Shown here one piece after another: positions 23,373 to 32,010 of a DNA stretch of 42,785 nt. The notes under the pieces were generated by a model. The model saw only the letters and a list, made by a program, of their open reading frames with translations, had not been told where the DNA came from and ran no database searches. The position numbers and the translations under genes were made by a program. How positions within the stretch are numbered: the stretch's first letter is position 1; every line of letters begins with the position of its first letter. Origin of the DNA: UBA8522 sp035528895 (GTDB lineage Bacteria > Acidobacteriota > Aminicenantia > Aminicenantales > UBA8522); assembly GCA_035528895.1 (NCBI GenBank), contig DATKXS010000084.1:1-42785 (forward strand). Direction: 5' to 3'.

Positions 23373-25478
23373 TTATCTAATCGTAACCATAAGCCAGAGC
23401 AACAATAGGATCACTCCCACCAACACCCATGTCCCCCCGAAACCGAGAACGTCCGCCCGGCCGGGCTTCATGAACTCCCAGTTCGACCGTGGCCAGAGCT
23501 TACGCTTCTCGAGCCTCTCGGGGTGAGCTTGGGCTTCCCTGACCGCCATCTCATCTGTCTCCGGTGAGGGCTGCACCGGAGTGTGGACCTTGCCGAAGAA
23601 CCCGTCTAAGTAGGCCTTCGACACCGGCCTGGTGAACGCGCTCAAAAGGAAAAGAAGGACAAAGGGAAAAAGCGCATCGAAAAAGAAACGCGTCGCCACC
23701 AGCTGGGCCTTGCTGAAACGGCTGAAATCGATGCCGAACCCGCTCAAAACCCAGACCTCGGCATCGAACCGCCCGATACCGATCTTGGCAGAGGCCGGGT
23801 CCTCGGATTGGACCCGGGCCACCTTCTCAAAAAAGATGGCGGCCGGCTCGACCCGATGCGGCTTTTCGATCTTTTCGCCCACCGCCGCGGCGCGGCCGGC
23901 GGCGACGTCCTCCTCGAGCGCCCTGGTGATGATCCGAATGACCTGAGGCTTCGTCTCCCGCAGGAACGCGGCATTCGTCCTGGCCCAGTTCCAGGACTGG
24001 AAGACGTTGGGGATGACGGCATAAATAGCGAAACAGGCGAAGATCTGGACGATGACCGCCCATCTGGTCAGCCTCCGCCAGACGAATCCCAGCCAGATGG
24101 AGGCGCCGAACACGGCGGGTATGGAGATGAAGTACTTGAAGAGATCGAGCAGGTTGCCGACAAACAAGGCCGCCCCGACGCCGCCGGCCAGAGTGACGGC
24201 GATGACGATCCGGCCAACCGAGAGAAGGTGGCGCTCTGATTTCGGAGAGACGAAGGGCTGGTAGAGGTTGCGGATGAAGAGGGCCGAGTAGGTGACCGAA
24301 GCCGCGGAGAGGGTGGACATGTTGGCCGCCAGGATCCCGGCCAGCATCAGCCCTATGGCGCCCGGGAAGAGGAGGTGCAGGGTCATGTATCCCCAGATCA
24401 GGTCGGGGTCGTGGACCTGTCCTTTGAAGAGCCCGAAGGCCAGCAGGCCCGCCAGCGCCCAGAAGATCATCAAGAGGCGTTTGAAGAACATGCCGACGAT
24501 CATCCCGAAGCGGGCCGCGTTCTCGTTCGTGGCCGCGCTAGCGGTCTGCATCATCGGCGCCGAGGCGACGATCGACACCAGGTTGGCTAGGACCATGGCC
24601 AGGATGGTGTACCAAGCGTATTCGCTCGTCGTCACCGACCCGAAGAGATTGAACATGAAATCGGGCACCTGGGCATGGAGCCCCGCGAACCCCCCGATCT
24701 TGCCCAGCGCCAAGGGGATGAGGAGGATCGAAAAAATGAGGATCAGAAATCCCTGGATGACATCGGTGAAGGCGGCGGCGATGAATCCGCCCATCATCGT
24801 GTAAATGGCCACGATCAGGCCGAAGACAAGGTAGATGACGAGAGGGTTGACGTAGGAGATAAAGGACCGGAGCTCGCCCTTTTTGAAGCGGTCATTGAGC
24901 TCATCATAGCGGGCCTTCTCGCCGGCCGAGAGTCCTCCGGCGAGCTTCTGCTTGAGCGTCTGGTATTCCCGGAACATCTCGACGCTCTGCCTTTCCGCCG
25001 CCGTATACATCTCGGCCGGTTTCGGGGTCAAGGTTTCCACCGTCTTCCCGGCCACCATGAACCCGACGCCTCCGCCGACGATGGCCATAACCAGCGTGAA
25101 AACGGCGAAGGCGGCGCCGAGGAAGCGGCTGCGGAAACGTTCGGTGAAGAAATCGCCCAGGGTGACCAGCCGGACCCGGCGGTAGAAGGCGCTGGTGAAC
25201 CAGTAGAACGGCGTCAGGAAAAGCACCAGATACTGGATCCACATCCCGCCGATGCCCTGGCGGTAGACTTCCCGGGCCACGGCCACGGCCTGGTCGGCGT
25301 TGGTGGCATGGCCGAAATTGAGGAAGAACTGGTAGAACTTGCCGAGACGCCGGCCGGCGATATAGAAATCTCCGATATTCTTGGTCAGGCGCTGGGAACG
25401 GCGCCCCAGCCAGAGGATGACGACCAGATAGAGGATGATGATCCCGATGTCGAGTGCGTTCATCCCGAGGATTAGCAT
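23373..25478 (-). CDS. sodium:solute symporter (SSS family)
   Basis: A 701-residue inner-membrane transporter. It begins MLILGMNALDIGIIILYLVV, then LGRRSQRLTKNIGDFYIAGR, the first-helix/loop pattern of SSS (SLC5) carriers. It continues with FGHATNADQAVAVAREVYRQG and the LAANMSTLSAASVTYSALFI helix, whose Ser/Thr pair normally contributes to the Na+ site. About 13-14 hydrophobic helices are seen. There is a charged insert after helix 4 (about 150-200) and a long soluble insert near 510-590, longer than in simple SSS proteins. The substrate is unknown; sugars are plausible given the neighbouring glycosidases. ATG 25463 is an alternative start. Confidence 0.9.
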   Translation of the reverse strand: MLILGMNALDIGIIILYLVVILWLGRRSQRLTKNIGDFYIAGRRLGKFYQFFLNFGHATNADQAVAVAREVYRQGIGGMWIQYLVLFLTPFYWFTSAFYRRVRLVTLGDFFTERFRSRFLGAAFAVFTLVMAIVGGGVGFMVAGKTVETLTPKPAEMYTAAERQSVEMFREYQTLKQKLAGGLSAGEKARYDELNDRFKKGELRSFISYVNPLVIYLVFGLIVAIYTMMGGFIAAAFTDVIQGFLILIFSILLIPLALGKIGGFAGLHAQVPDFMFNLFGSVTTSEYAWYTILAMVLANLVSIVASAPMMQTASAATNENAARFGMIVGMFFKRLLMIFWALAGLLAFGLFKGQVHDPDLIWGYMTLHLLFPGAIGLMLAGILAANMSTLSAASVTYSALFIRNLYQPFVSPKSERHLLSVGRIVIAVTLAGGVGAALFVGNLLDLFKYFISIPAVFGASIWLGFVWRRLTRWAVIVQIFACFAIYAVIPNVFQSWNWARTNAAFLRETKPQVIRIITRALEEDVAAGRAAAVGEKIEKPHRVEPAAIFFEKVARVQSEDPASAKIGIGRFDAEVWVLSGFGIDFSRFSKAQLVATRFFFDALFPFVLLFLLSAFTRPVSKAYLDGFFGKVHTPVQPSPETDEMAVREAQAHPERLEKRKLWPRSNWEFMKPGRADVLGFGGTWVLVGVILLLLWLMVTIR

Positions 25479-25496
25479 GGCCTATCGATCGCCCCT

Positions 25497-25526
25497 ATTA
25501 GATACGCATCCGTTAGGACGAGTCAA
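25497..25526 (-). promoter_or_regulatory. promoter of the symporter gene
   Basis: Minus strand: TTGACT (25526-25521), 18 nt, TCTAAT (25502-25497), then 18 nt to ATG 25478. No convincing ribosome site lies between. Confidence 0.5.
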
Positions 25527-25556
25527 TATGGGCTCATCATACCGGCTGAAGGGGAA

Positions 25557-25585
25557 TTGACGCCCCTGATTATCTCTGTTATAAG
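25557..25585 (+). promoter_or_regulatory. promoter of the EamA gene
   Basis: TTGACG (25557-25562), 17 nt, TATAAG (25580-25585), then 17 nt without a ribosome site to ATG 25603. It is divergent from the symporter promoter 30 bp away. Confidence 0.6.
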
Positions 25586-25602
25586 GGGAAGCTTACTTTC
25601 CC

Positions 25603-26517
25603 ATGGGCCCATTCTTCGAGTCCCTTCAGGGTTCGCCGTTCCGGGGAGAGATCTTCTCGTTAGGCTCGGCATTCATCTGGGCCATTGCCGTCCTGCTCTT
25701 CCGAGTCAGCGGCCGGACCGTGTCCCCCCTCGGCCTGAACCTCTTCAAAAACTCAGTTGCAGTCGTCCTGCTCCTCCTCACCATGCTCCTTCTCGGCCAG
25801 CCGCTCCTGCCCAAAACTCCCTGGCAGAGTTACGGGCTCCTCGCCCTGAGCGGGCTCATCGGGGTTGCCTTCTCCGACACTCTTTTCTTTCGCTGTCTGA
25901 ACCTCCTGGGAGCCAGCCTGACCGCGGTCATCGACTGCCTGTACAGCCCCTTCGTCATCCTCTTTTCCTTCCTGTTCCTCGGCGAGCGCCTGGGAGCGAG
26001 ACAGCTTCTCGGTGTCGTCCTCATCCTCTCCGCGCTGGTGTTGATATCCCGCTCCAAGGAAAAAGGCCTGCCCCCGCGAAAAGACCTCATCCTGGGCATC
26101 GGAGTGGGGACACTGGCCATGGTCACGCTGGCTGCGAGCATCGTCATGATCAAGCCGCTGCTGGCCGGCTCCCCCGTGCTCTGGGCGACGCTCTGGCGGA
26201 TGGCTGCCGGCGCTGTCGCCATGGGAGTCTTGCTGCTGTTTCATCCGCGGCGCCGGATGATCTGCCGGCCGCTCGCCTCACCCGCCAACTGGCGGTCGAT
26301 GGTGCCGGGGACCTTCCTCGGAGCCTATGTCGCTCTGATCGCCTGGATGGCCGGCATGAAATACACGCTGGCCTCGATCGCCGCGCCGCTCAACCAGCTC
26401 AGCTCGATCTTCATCTTCGTCCTGGCGGCTGTCTTCCTCAAGGAAAAGGTCACCAGAGCGAAAATGGCGGCCGTGGCGCTGGCAACCGTTGGTGCCTTCC
26501 TGGTCAGCTGGCCATGA
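25603..26517 (+). CDS. EamA/DMT-superfamily transporter
   Basis: A 304-residue membrane protein with about ten hydrophobic helices in two EamA repeats. The first repeat starts GSAFIWAIAVLLFR and ends with SPFVILFSFLFLGERL; the second starts at about residue 160 and ends SSIFIFVLAAVFLKEKVT. The paired GER/KEK helix ends are characteristic of drug/metabolite exporters, which move amino acids, nucleotide sugars or other small metabolites; the substrate is unknown. The promoter is 17 nt from the ATG. Its 3' end overlaps the convergent SDR gene by 14 bp, so the two transcripts are antisense at their ends. Confidence 0.88.
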   Translation: MGPFFESLQGSPFRGEIFSLGSAFIWAIAVLLFRVSGRTVSPLGLNLFKNSVAVVLLLLTMLLLGQPLLPKTPWQSYGLLALSGLIGVAFSDTLFFRCLNLLGASLTAVIDCLYSPFVILFSFLFLGERLGARQLLGVVLILSALVLISRSKEKGLPPRKDLILGIGVGTLAMVTLAASIVMIKPLLAGSPVLWATLWRMAAGAVAMGVLLLFHPRRRMICRPLASPANWRSMVPGTFLGAYVALIAWMAGMKYTLASIAAPLNQLSSIFIFVLAAVFLKEKVTRAKMAAVALATVGAFLVSWP

Positions 26518-27502
26518 AGGTCTTCTCGAAGTAGCGGCAAGCATCCCGGATGGTCTCTTCGATAGGGATGTAGTCGTGGGAGAAATCTCTGCGGCTTTTT
26601 TCGTTGGAGTAGAACGTCGTCAAGCCGCTGAGTCGCCCGTAGGCATAGGTGAGCAAAGGCCTCTTCCGGGTCAGAAGGCTCGCCGTCTCCAACGACAAGC
26701 CGGCGGCGGACAGCAGAGGCCCGGGAACGGGAAAGGGATAGACCCGGCGGCGGGCATATTTTCCGATCAATCGCAAGACGTCCGGATAGCGGATGTTGGT
26801 CCCGACGAGGAGGTATCTCTCCCCGGCCGCCCCCCGATCGAGACCCTTGCTGATCAGGGCCGCGACATCGCGGACATCCACCACCCCCAGCCCGCCGCTG
26901 AAGGAGCCGATCATCCGGCCCCTGTAGACCCGGTCGTAGAGCTGGTTGTGAGGAGTCTGCAGAATGAAGTCCCCGGGTCCCATGACCGAAGCGAGGTTGA
27001 AGATAACAGCGTTGAGCCCTTTCGTCCGCACTGCCTTCTCCACGATCTGCTGGCCCAAGTATTTGGACGCCATGTAGTGAAATATGGGGGGCCAGTTGAA
27101 GGCGGTCGATTCGTCGATCGGTTCTCCCCTCTTCTTAAACCCGATGGCCCCCACCGAAGAGACGTGGACCAGCCGGGTGATATTCGCCTGGAGACAGGCG
27201 CTTACGACCGCCCGCGTTCCCCCGTAGTTCACCCGCATCAGGCGATCGAAGTCGCGCCGCCGGTAAGAGATAAAGCCGGCGAGATGGATGATATGGCTCC
27301 GCCCTTTCATAGCCTGAACGAGTCGGTCACGCTCGGTGATATCTCCGCGAATAACGGCGATCCTTTCGTGTTCCCAGATCGCCGGGATGCGGTCTCCGGG
27401 CAGCACGTAGACGGCGATGGAATCCGGCCCGTACTTTTCGATCAACCGGGGGACCAGGACGGAGCCGACAAAACCGGTGGCTCCGGTGACGAGGATCCTC
27501 AT
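26504..27502 (-). CDS. extended SDR (NAD-dependent epimerase/dehydratase)
   Basis: A 332-residue Rossmann oxidoreductase starting MRILVTGATGFVGSVLVPRL (TGxxGxxG at 7-13), with the catalytic YMASK (YxxxK) about residue 163 and a substrate-domain C-terminus. The segment LLTRKRPLLTYAY resembles atypical SDRs related to 3-beta-hydroxysteroid and dihydroflavonol reductases, which act on lipid-like or polyketide alcohols. I start at ATG 27502, with GGAGGAAG upstream; the frame is open further upstream but that part is the CPBP gene in another frame. It overlaps that gene by four bases (ATGA), so the two are coupled. Confidence 0.87.
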   Translation of the reverse strand: MRILVTGATGFVGSVLVPRLIEKYGPDSIAVYVLPGDRIPAIWEHERIAVIRGDITERDRLVQAMKGRSHIIHLAGFISYRRRDFDRLMRVNYGGTRAVVSACLQANITRLVHVSSVGAIGFKKRGEPIDESTAFNWPPIFHYMASKYLGQQIVEKAVRTKGLNAVIFNLASVMGPGDFILQTPHNQLYDRVYRGRMIGSFSGGLGVVDVRDVAALISKGLDRGAAGERYLLVGTNIRYPDVLRLIGKYARRRVYPFPVPGPLLSAAGLSLETASLLTRKRPLLTYAYGRLSGLTTFYSNEKSRRDFSHDYIPIEETIRDACRYFEKTFMAS

Positions 27503-28212
27503 GCCCGAGACTTCCTCCAATAGTCCCGGTGATAAATGAACGTATCGGTGGAGATCCCGGTCAGCGCGTGAAGAAAGATCGTATAGAGAAAAGAGCCTGT
27601 GTAATAAGCAATAAGACCGAAGACCACACCGGCGGCCAGAGAAGCGAAGAGCTCCGACGGCGGATGCCCAAGGTGGTGCAGCGTCGAGACGATCGTCTCG
27701 AAGGCCAGCGCCGGGACCAGCCCGATGGCCGGAATCAACGGGAAAAAGAGGATCCCACGGTAGAAAAACTCCCAGGCCACGTAATACAACAATAAATAGG
27801 CCGTTTCGAAAGCGATGAATGTTCTCGGGCTCCGGCAAGCCGTCTTAGAGAAAGGGTAGAACCGACGAAGCTGGGAATCACGGGAACCGATATACCCGGC
27901 GAGGACAGCGAGGGGAGCGCCGCCGGCGGCGATCACCAATCCCCTGCCTGCATTCCCCAGAGAAAGCCCGGCCTCCTTCAGGAAAAGAAGAGGCTCCGGG
28001 GAAAAGAGGACGACGATCAGGCAGGGGATAACCAGGAAAAGAAAGAAGAAGGCGGCGAAATAGCCCAGGAACGCCCGGAAGTCATCCCCCTTTTTCAAGA
28101 AGCGCCGGTAATGAAAAAAGGTCATCCCCAGGATGAAAGCCAAGGCCAGATAAATCCACAGGATCGGCTGGACTATTTGATATATCCTTTCTTCCGCTCC
28201 TCCCGGTACCAT
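27499..28212 (-). CDS. CPBP-family intramembrane protease-like protein
   Basis: A 237-residue protein with about seven hydrophobic helices. The CPBP (Abi/CAAX-protease) motif 1, normally EExxxR, reads WEFFYRG (147-153), so the first Glu is Trp and the second, Glu148, remains. The later His-containing helices are STLHHLGHP and FLHALTGISTD. CPBP proteins are membrane metallo-proteases or scaffolds; the change in motif 1 leaves catalysis uncertain. Its start overlaps the upstream SDR by 40 bp and its end overlaps the downstream SDR by 4 bp, which ties it firmly into this lipid-type operon. Confidence 0.8.
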   Translation of the reverse strand: MVPGGAEERIYQIVQPILWIYLALAFILGMTFFHYRRFLKKGDDFRAFLGYFAAFFFLFLVIPCLIVVLFSPEPLLFLKEAGLSLGNAGRGLVIAAGGAPLAVLAGYIGSRDSQLRRFYPFSKTACRSPRTFIAFETAYLLLYYVAWEFFYRGILFFPLIPAIGLVPALAFETIVSTLHHLGHPPSELFASLAAGVVFGLIAYYTGSFLYTIFLHALTGISTDTFIYHRDYWRKSRA

Positions 28213-29177
28213 TCCACGATCGCCCTGATCTGCATCTCGGTGTCGTTGTCGGGACGGTACCCGAGCTCGGCGACAGTCCGGGAGATATCATAGGTCGTCT
28301 CGGTGGTGATCCTCCGAATCCTGTACTGAGTCAGGTCCGGCTGAAATCCAGGGGAAACTTTCTTCCGGAACTCCTGGGTGCCGGCGAAAACCTTGGCCAG
28401 CCAAACAGGGACGTAGATGCGCTGCCGTCTCCCCAGTCCTTTTTGAAAACCGGCGAAGAACTCCCTCCAGGTGGGCAGGACGCCGTTGGTGACTGTGTAG
28501 GCTTTGCCGACCGCCCTATCGTTATGAAAAGCCAGTTGGACGGCCTGGCAGAGGTTATCGATATAACAGAAGGCGAACTGGTGTTTCCCGGTCCCGACGA
28601 TGATGGGGACCCCCCGCTCAGCACCCCTCAGGATCTTGTCACAGGCCGTGCGGTCGTGGGGGCCATAGGTGTCGCCGGGCCGAAGGATGACGACGGGCAG
28701 ACGGTCGCTCTTCATTCTTTCCAGAAGGTAAGCTTCGCTTCTTTTCTTGGCCCGGACGTAGGGCATGAAATCCACCGGGCGGCCGGGCCTTTCTTCGGAC
28801 AGGTTCGTCCCGAGATACCCGAGGGTCAGAGTCGTCGAGATGTAGACGAACCGCTTGGGCTTGATCCCCAGATCCTGGATCTTTTGAACCAGGTTCACCG
28901 TCAGTTTGTAAATCCCGGCATCGCATTCCGTGTCCGAGGCCTGGTCCGAGACGATCGAAGCGGCATGGACAATATAAGCGGTGTCCTGCGGAATACTGAG
29001 GCCTGGCGGTTCGCCGAGATCGCCGAAGATGAGCTTGACCGGGAGCCCCTCCAGAAAATGGAGGTCGGAAGTCCTTCTCACCAGTCCATGGACATCATAT
29101 CCCTTGGCCAACAGACAGCGGCACAGGTTGGATCCGATAAAACCGTTGGCCCCGGTGATGAATGCTTTTTCCTTCAA
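28173..29177 (-). CDS. extended SDR (3-beta-HSD/epimerase-like)
   Basis: A 334-residue NAD(P)-dependent oxidoreductase. FITGANGFIGSNLCRCL supplies the TGxxGxxG loop (8-14); the catalytic pair is YVRAK (about 140-144), following STTLTLGYLG; RPGDTYGPHD is the substrate-loop strand. The DLTQYRIRRITTETTYDISR tail is typical of 3-beta-HSD-type and sterol/lipid-linked SDRs. AAGGAAAAAGC precedes the ATG. It sits 22 bp downstream of the PAP2 gene, and the CPBP gene starts inside its last 40 bp. The exact substrate is unknown. Confidence 0.87.
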   Translation of the reverse strand: MKEKAFITGANGFIGSNLCRCLLAKGYDVHGLVRRTSDLHFLEGLPVKLIFGDLGEPPGLSIPQDTAYIVHAASIVSDQASDTECDAGIYKLTVNLVQKIQDLGIKPKRFVYISTTLTLGYLGTNLSEERPGRPVDFMPYVRAKKRSEAYLLERMKSDRLPVVILRPGDTYGPHDRTACDKILRGAERGVPIIVGTGKHQFAFCYIDNLCQAVQLAFHNDRAVGKAYTVTNGVLPTWREFFAGFQKGLGRRQRIYVPVWLAKVFAGTQEFRKKVSPGFQPDLTQYRIRRITTETTYDISRTVAELGYRPDNDTEMQIRAIVEWYREERKKGYIK

Positions 29178-29199
29178 GAGAAGACTCGTGGCCGCAAAA

Positions 29200-30120
29200 T
29201 CAATGTTTTAATGTATCCCGATTCCAGGCTTTTATCAAGACCCTCCCCAGGGCCATCGCCACAAGGGCGGCGGCGATGCCGACGAAGACGTCGAAGAGAT
29301 AGTGGAAACGGCCGTAGACGGTCGACACATAGAGGGACAGGATGACGGGCGCAAGAATATAGAAGGCCGGCCGGACGTAGCGGTAGGCCGTCCACCACAT
29401 GATCGTCGCCGCCGCGCAGTGGATGCTGGGGATCGTCCCTCCCGGAGCATGCACCCGGTTGCGGATGAGCTCGCTGACTGCGGTGAAGAGATAGCCGCGC
29501 AGCGGCACGGTGTGGAGGTCCGCGATGTGACGCATCGGGCCGGCCACCGGAAAGATCATGAAGCCGAGCGTGCAGAGGAGGATGACGAAAGCGATAAAGA
29601 ACAGGTAGTCCTCGTTTTGTTCCCCTCCGTGTCGCCGGAAGATCAGAAAACTCAGGAGCGGATAGACCGGGACATAGAAAACATAACAGAACATCATCCA
29701 CTCGGTGAGCCAGGGCGTGACGAACCGCTGCAGCCAGACGGTCGGGGCGACTCCCAGAAGGCGGGCCTCCAGGTCGATGACCACCTGGTCATGCCACTGG
29801 GGAAAGAAAATGAGCTGGTGCCGAAGGGACATGCCGTAGATATAAAGCAGGATGAGCTGAATGGAAAACGTCCGCAGGAGAAAGCGGAGATGCCGGCCGG
29901 CGGTTCTCTGGGCGATGAGATTCGCGGTCAGGAAGATGGCGAAGGCCAACGCATTGGCGAGGACGATCCCCGTCCACCCACCCCTGACCCGCGAAGGAAA
30001 GAGAACGGCCAGGAAAGAATAAAAGGCGAGTGCGGACAGGATGAGGATGTCGGTGACCTTGACTCTCAGGCCGAAGAATATCCGGGAAGCGATAGGGTTC
30101 GAGTCAGGCGTCTTTTCCAT
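29200..30120 (-). CDS. PAP2/Aur1-like membrane phosphotransferase or phosphatase
   Basis: A 306-residue protein with about seven membrane helices. The catalytic region has PSIHCAAATIMWW (PSxH) and VSTVYGRFHYLFDVFVG (RxxxxxD with the second His), the phosphatidate-phosphatase-2 motifs C2 and C3. The spacing and the HDQVVIDLEARLLG and FPVAGPMR segments recall the Aur1/inositol-phosphoceramide-synthase-like branch, which transfers head groups between lipids, rather than simple phosphatases. Its own promoter (30135-30163) ends 14 nt before the ATG. Placement among three SDRs supports lipid or lipid-linked-sugar synthesis (inference). Confidence 0.83.
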   Translation of the reverse strand: MEKTPDSNPIASRIFFGLRVKVTDILILSALAFYSFLAVLFPSRVRGGWTGIVLANALAFAIFLTANLIAQRTAGRHLRFLLRTFSIQLILLYIYGMSLRHQLIFFPQWHDQVVIDLEARLLGVAPTVWLQRFVTPWLTEWMMFCYVFYVPVYPLLSFLIFRRHGGEQNEDYLFFIAFVILLCTLGFMIFPVAGPMRHIADLHTVPLRGYLFTAVSELIRNRVHAPGGTIPSIHCAAATIMWWTAYRYVRPAFYILAPVILSLYVSTVYGRFHYLFDVFVGIAAALVAMALGRVLIKAWNRDTLKH

Positions 30121-30134
30121 TTTACAAAGCCTGA

Positions 30135-30163
30135 TTATTAGTCGAAGTGGAAAAAAATGTCAA
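30135..30163 (-). promoter_or_regulatory. promoter inside the SDR operon
   Basis: Minus strand: TTGACA (30163-30158), 17 nt, TAATAA (30140-30135), then 14 nt to the PAP2 ATG at 30120. No ribosome site. It lies in the 56-bp gap after the upstream SDR and would let PAP2, SDR, CPBP and SDR be expressed separately from it. Confidence 0.6.
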
Positions 30164-30176
30164 AGGGCCAAAGCCT

Positions 30177-31157
30177 CTATGCCCAGCCGTGTTCGTTATT
30201 CCAAGCGACCGTCCGCCGGATAGCTTCCTTCAGGTCCGTCCGCGGCTCGAATCCGAGCTCTCTCTTGATGCGAGTGCCGTCATAGATCCAGTGATATTTC
30301 CGGGCCGCGGCCACGCTATTGCGGGTCAGTCTCGGCCTTTTCCGAGTCAAATGGGCTGCAGCCTCTGCGGCGGCGGCGGCCAGCCATTGGACAGGATAGG
30401 GTATCTTTAGGAGAAAGAAGCGAATTCCGAGAGTTTCCTGTATGGCCTTAGTGACCTCGGACCAGGCATACGGCCTGGGATAGGCCAGGAAATAAGTCCG
30501 GCCGTCGGCTTCCGGTTTTTCGGCCGCGAGGATCAGCGCTTCGACGACGTCCCCGACATAGCAGAGGCTAGTCTGGGGTTCGCCCGTACCGACCGACGGC
30601 TTGATCCTCCGCTTGATCAGGCGGACCGCCTCCCGGAGCTCCCGCTGCCGGGGCCCGATGACGTTGGGCGGCCGGATGATGACGCAGGGGAATCTGTCAG
30701 CAAACGCATGAACAGCCTCTTCGGCCGCCAGCTTGCTTCGGCCGTAATCGCTGATCGGGAGACACGGATCGTCTTCGGTCGGGAGCTGACCCTTCTCCGA
30801 AGGTCCGGCGGCACTTATGGAGGACACATAGATGAATTTTTTCAGCCCGGGATTGCGCTCGGCAACGGCCTCAAGGAGGTTCTTCGTGCCGACCACGTTG
30901 GCCTGGAAATATTCCTCCCAGCTCAAGGCATTGATGACGCCGGCGAGGTGGAAGACACAATCAACGCCTTCGACCGACGGCCCGAGGGAGGGCTTGTCCC
31001 GGCAGTCCCCCCTCACCAGATGCACATTCAGGTTTTCGATCCAGCCCAGGCCGCTCGGCCTCCGGACCAGACATCTGACGTCCCATCCTCGCCCGGTCAG
31101 TTCCTCGGCCAGATGGCTGCCGATGAACCCGGTCGCCCCGGTGACAAGTGCCTTCAT
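30177..31157 (-). CDS. extended SDR (NAD-dependent epimerase/dehydratase)
   Basis: A 326-residue Rossmann enzyme: MKALVTGATGFIGSHLAEEL (TGxxGxxG at 6-12), CVFHLAGVINALSWEEYFQAN, YVSSISAAGPS, catalytic YGRSK (about 138-142) and RPPNVIGPRQRE. Its C-terminal LTRKRPRLTRNSVAAARKYH matches the LTRKRP segment of the SDR at 26504-27502, so the two are close paralogues with probably related substrates. It is the first gene of the minus-strand SDR cluster. No strong ribosome site is visible (AAAGAGCG at best). Confidence 0.87.
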   Translation of the reverse strand: MKALVTGATGFIGSHLAEELTGRGWDVRCLVRRPSGLGWIENLNVHLVRGDCRDKPSLGPSVEGVDCVFHLAGVINALSWEEYFQANVVGTKNLLEAVAERNPGLKKFIYVSSISAAGPSEKGQLPTEDDPCLPISDYGRSKLAAEEAVHAFADRFPCVIIRPPNVIGPRQRELREAVRLIKRRIKPSVGTGEPQTSLCYVGDVVEALILAAEKPEADGRTYFLAYPRPYAWSEVTKAIQETLGIRFFLLKIPYPVQWLAAAAAEAAAHLTRKRPRLTRNSVAAARKYHWIYDGTRIKRELGFEPRTDLKEAIRRTVAWNNEHGWA

Positions 31158-31256
31158 CGCTCTTTGGTCAACGTTCGATCCGCCCGGAACGGGAATCCAA
31201 CGGAATTATGTTTCAGTCGTTGGCGCTCTCTTTTCCAAGGCGGCCGAAAACGAGAT

Positions 31257-31880
31257 CTAGCGGGCGAGAAGCCTGGCCACCTCCTCCACCGCGCTGGCGG
31301 CATCGGGAGCGTAGCCCTCGGCCTTGATCTCGGTGGCGTAGTCGCGCGTCACGGGAGCGCCGCCGATGATCACGCGGATGTCGAGGCCGGAGGCCTTGAC
31401 CGCCTCGACGATGGTCTTCATCCCGATCATCGTGGTGGTGAGGAGGGCGGAGAGGGCCACGATATTCGCTTTGTTCTCCTTGGCCGCGGCGACGAACTTT
31501 TCCGCCGAGGCGTCGATTCCCAGGTCGATGATCCTGTATCCCGCTCCTTTAAGCATCATGGCCACGATGTTTTTCCCGATATCGTGGAGGTCGCCCTTGA
31601 CCGTGCCGATGACGACCGCGCCCTTGGGCTGGATGCCTTCCTTGACCAGCAGCAGCTCGAGCTTGGCCATGCCGGCATTCATAGCCCGGGCGGCGACAAG
31701 CACTTCCGGGATGAAAACCTCGTTGTTTTTGAACATGACGCCCAGCCGGTCCATCCCGGCGATCAGGCCCTCGTTCAGGATCGCGGCCGCGGAGAGCCCG
31801 GAGGCCAGGGCTTGATCCACCAGTTTCTCTACCTCATCCTTCTTCCCTTTGAGCAGCGCTTCCTGGATATCGTTCAGCAT
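31257..31880 (-). CDS. methyltransferase corrinoid protein (MtbC/MttC-like)
   Basis: A 207-residue B12-binding protein. A helical cap (about 1-85, GMDRLGVMFKNNEVFIPEVL) precedes the Rossmann-like B12 domain with the DxHxxG motif DLHDIG (Asp97, His99, Gly102); His99 is the lower axial cobalt ligand. SALLTTTM (SxL) and GGAPV, which line the nucleotide loop, are intact. Such proteins carry a methyl group between a substrate:corrinoid and a corrinoid:acceptor methyltransferase. No substrate-specific methyltransferase is adjacent; the only URO-D-type partner in the window is at 12913-14046. GAGGAGGAGATC is a strong ribosome site. Confidence 0.93.
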   Translation of the reverse strand: MLNDIQEALLKGKKDEVEKLVDQALASGLSAAAILNEGLIAGMDRLGVMFKNNEVFIPEVLVAARAMNAGMAKLELLLVKEGIQPKGAVVIGTVKGDLHDIGKNIVAMMLKGAGYRIIDLGIDASAEKFVAAAKENKANIVALSALLTTTMIGMKTIVEAVKASGLDIRVIIGGAPVTRDYATEIKAEGYAPDAASAVEEVARLLAR

Positions 31881-31923
31881 GATCTCCTCCTCTTCACTCC
31901 GGGAATTGACCGCCAGGAGCTAC

Positions 31924-31954
31924 AATATATCTGAAATATAGAGATGAATGTCAA
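31924..31954 (-). promoter_or_regulatory. candidate promoter of the corrinoid-protein gene
   Basis: Minus strand: TTGACA (31954-31949), 19 nt, TATATT (31929-31924). The long spacer lowers confidence. An ATG at 31948 that would extend the flippase frame lies at the edge of this box. Confidence 0.4.
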
Positions 31955-32010
31955 GGATAATGCCGACACCGATATCCTCTCTCGCTGATACCGAGCCCCG
32001 GGCCGAGACC

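Noticed and set aside
27503..27838. 112-residue N-terminal extension of the SDR ending at 26504
   Set aside because: The extension is the CPBP gene read in another frame. A GGAGGAAG site and an MRILVTGATG start at 27502 mark the true beginning.
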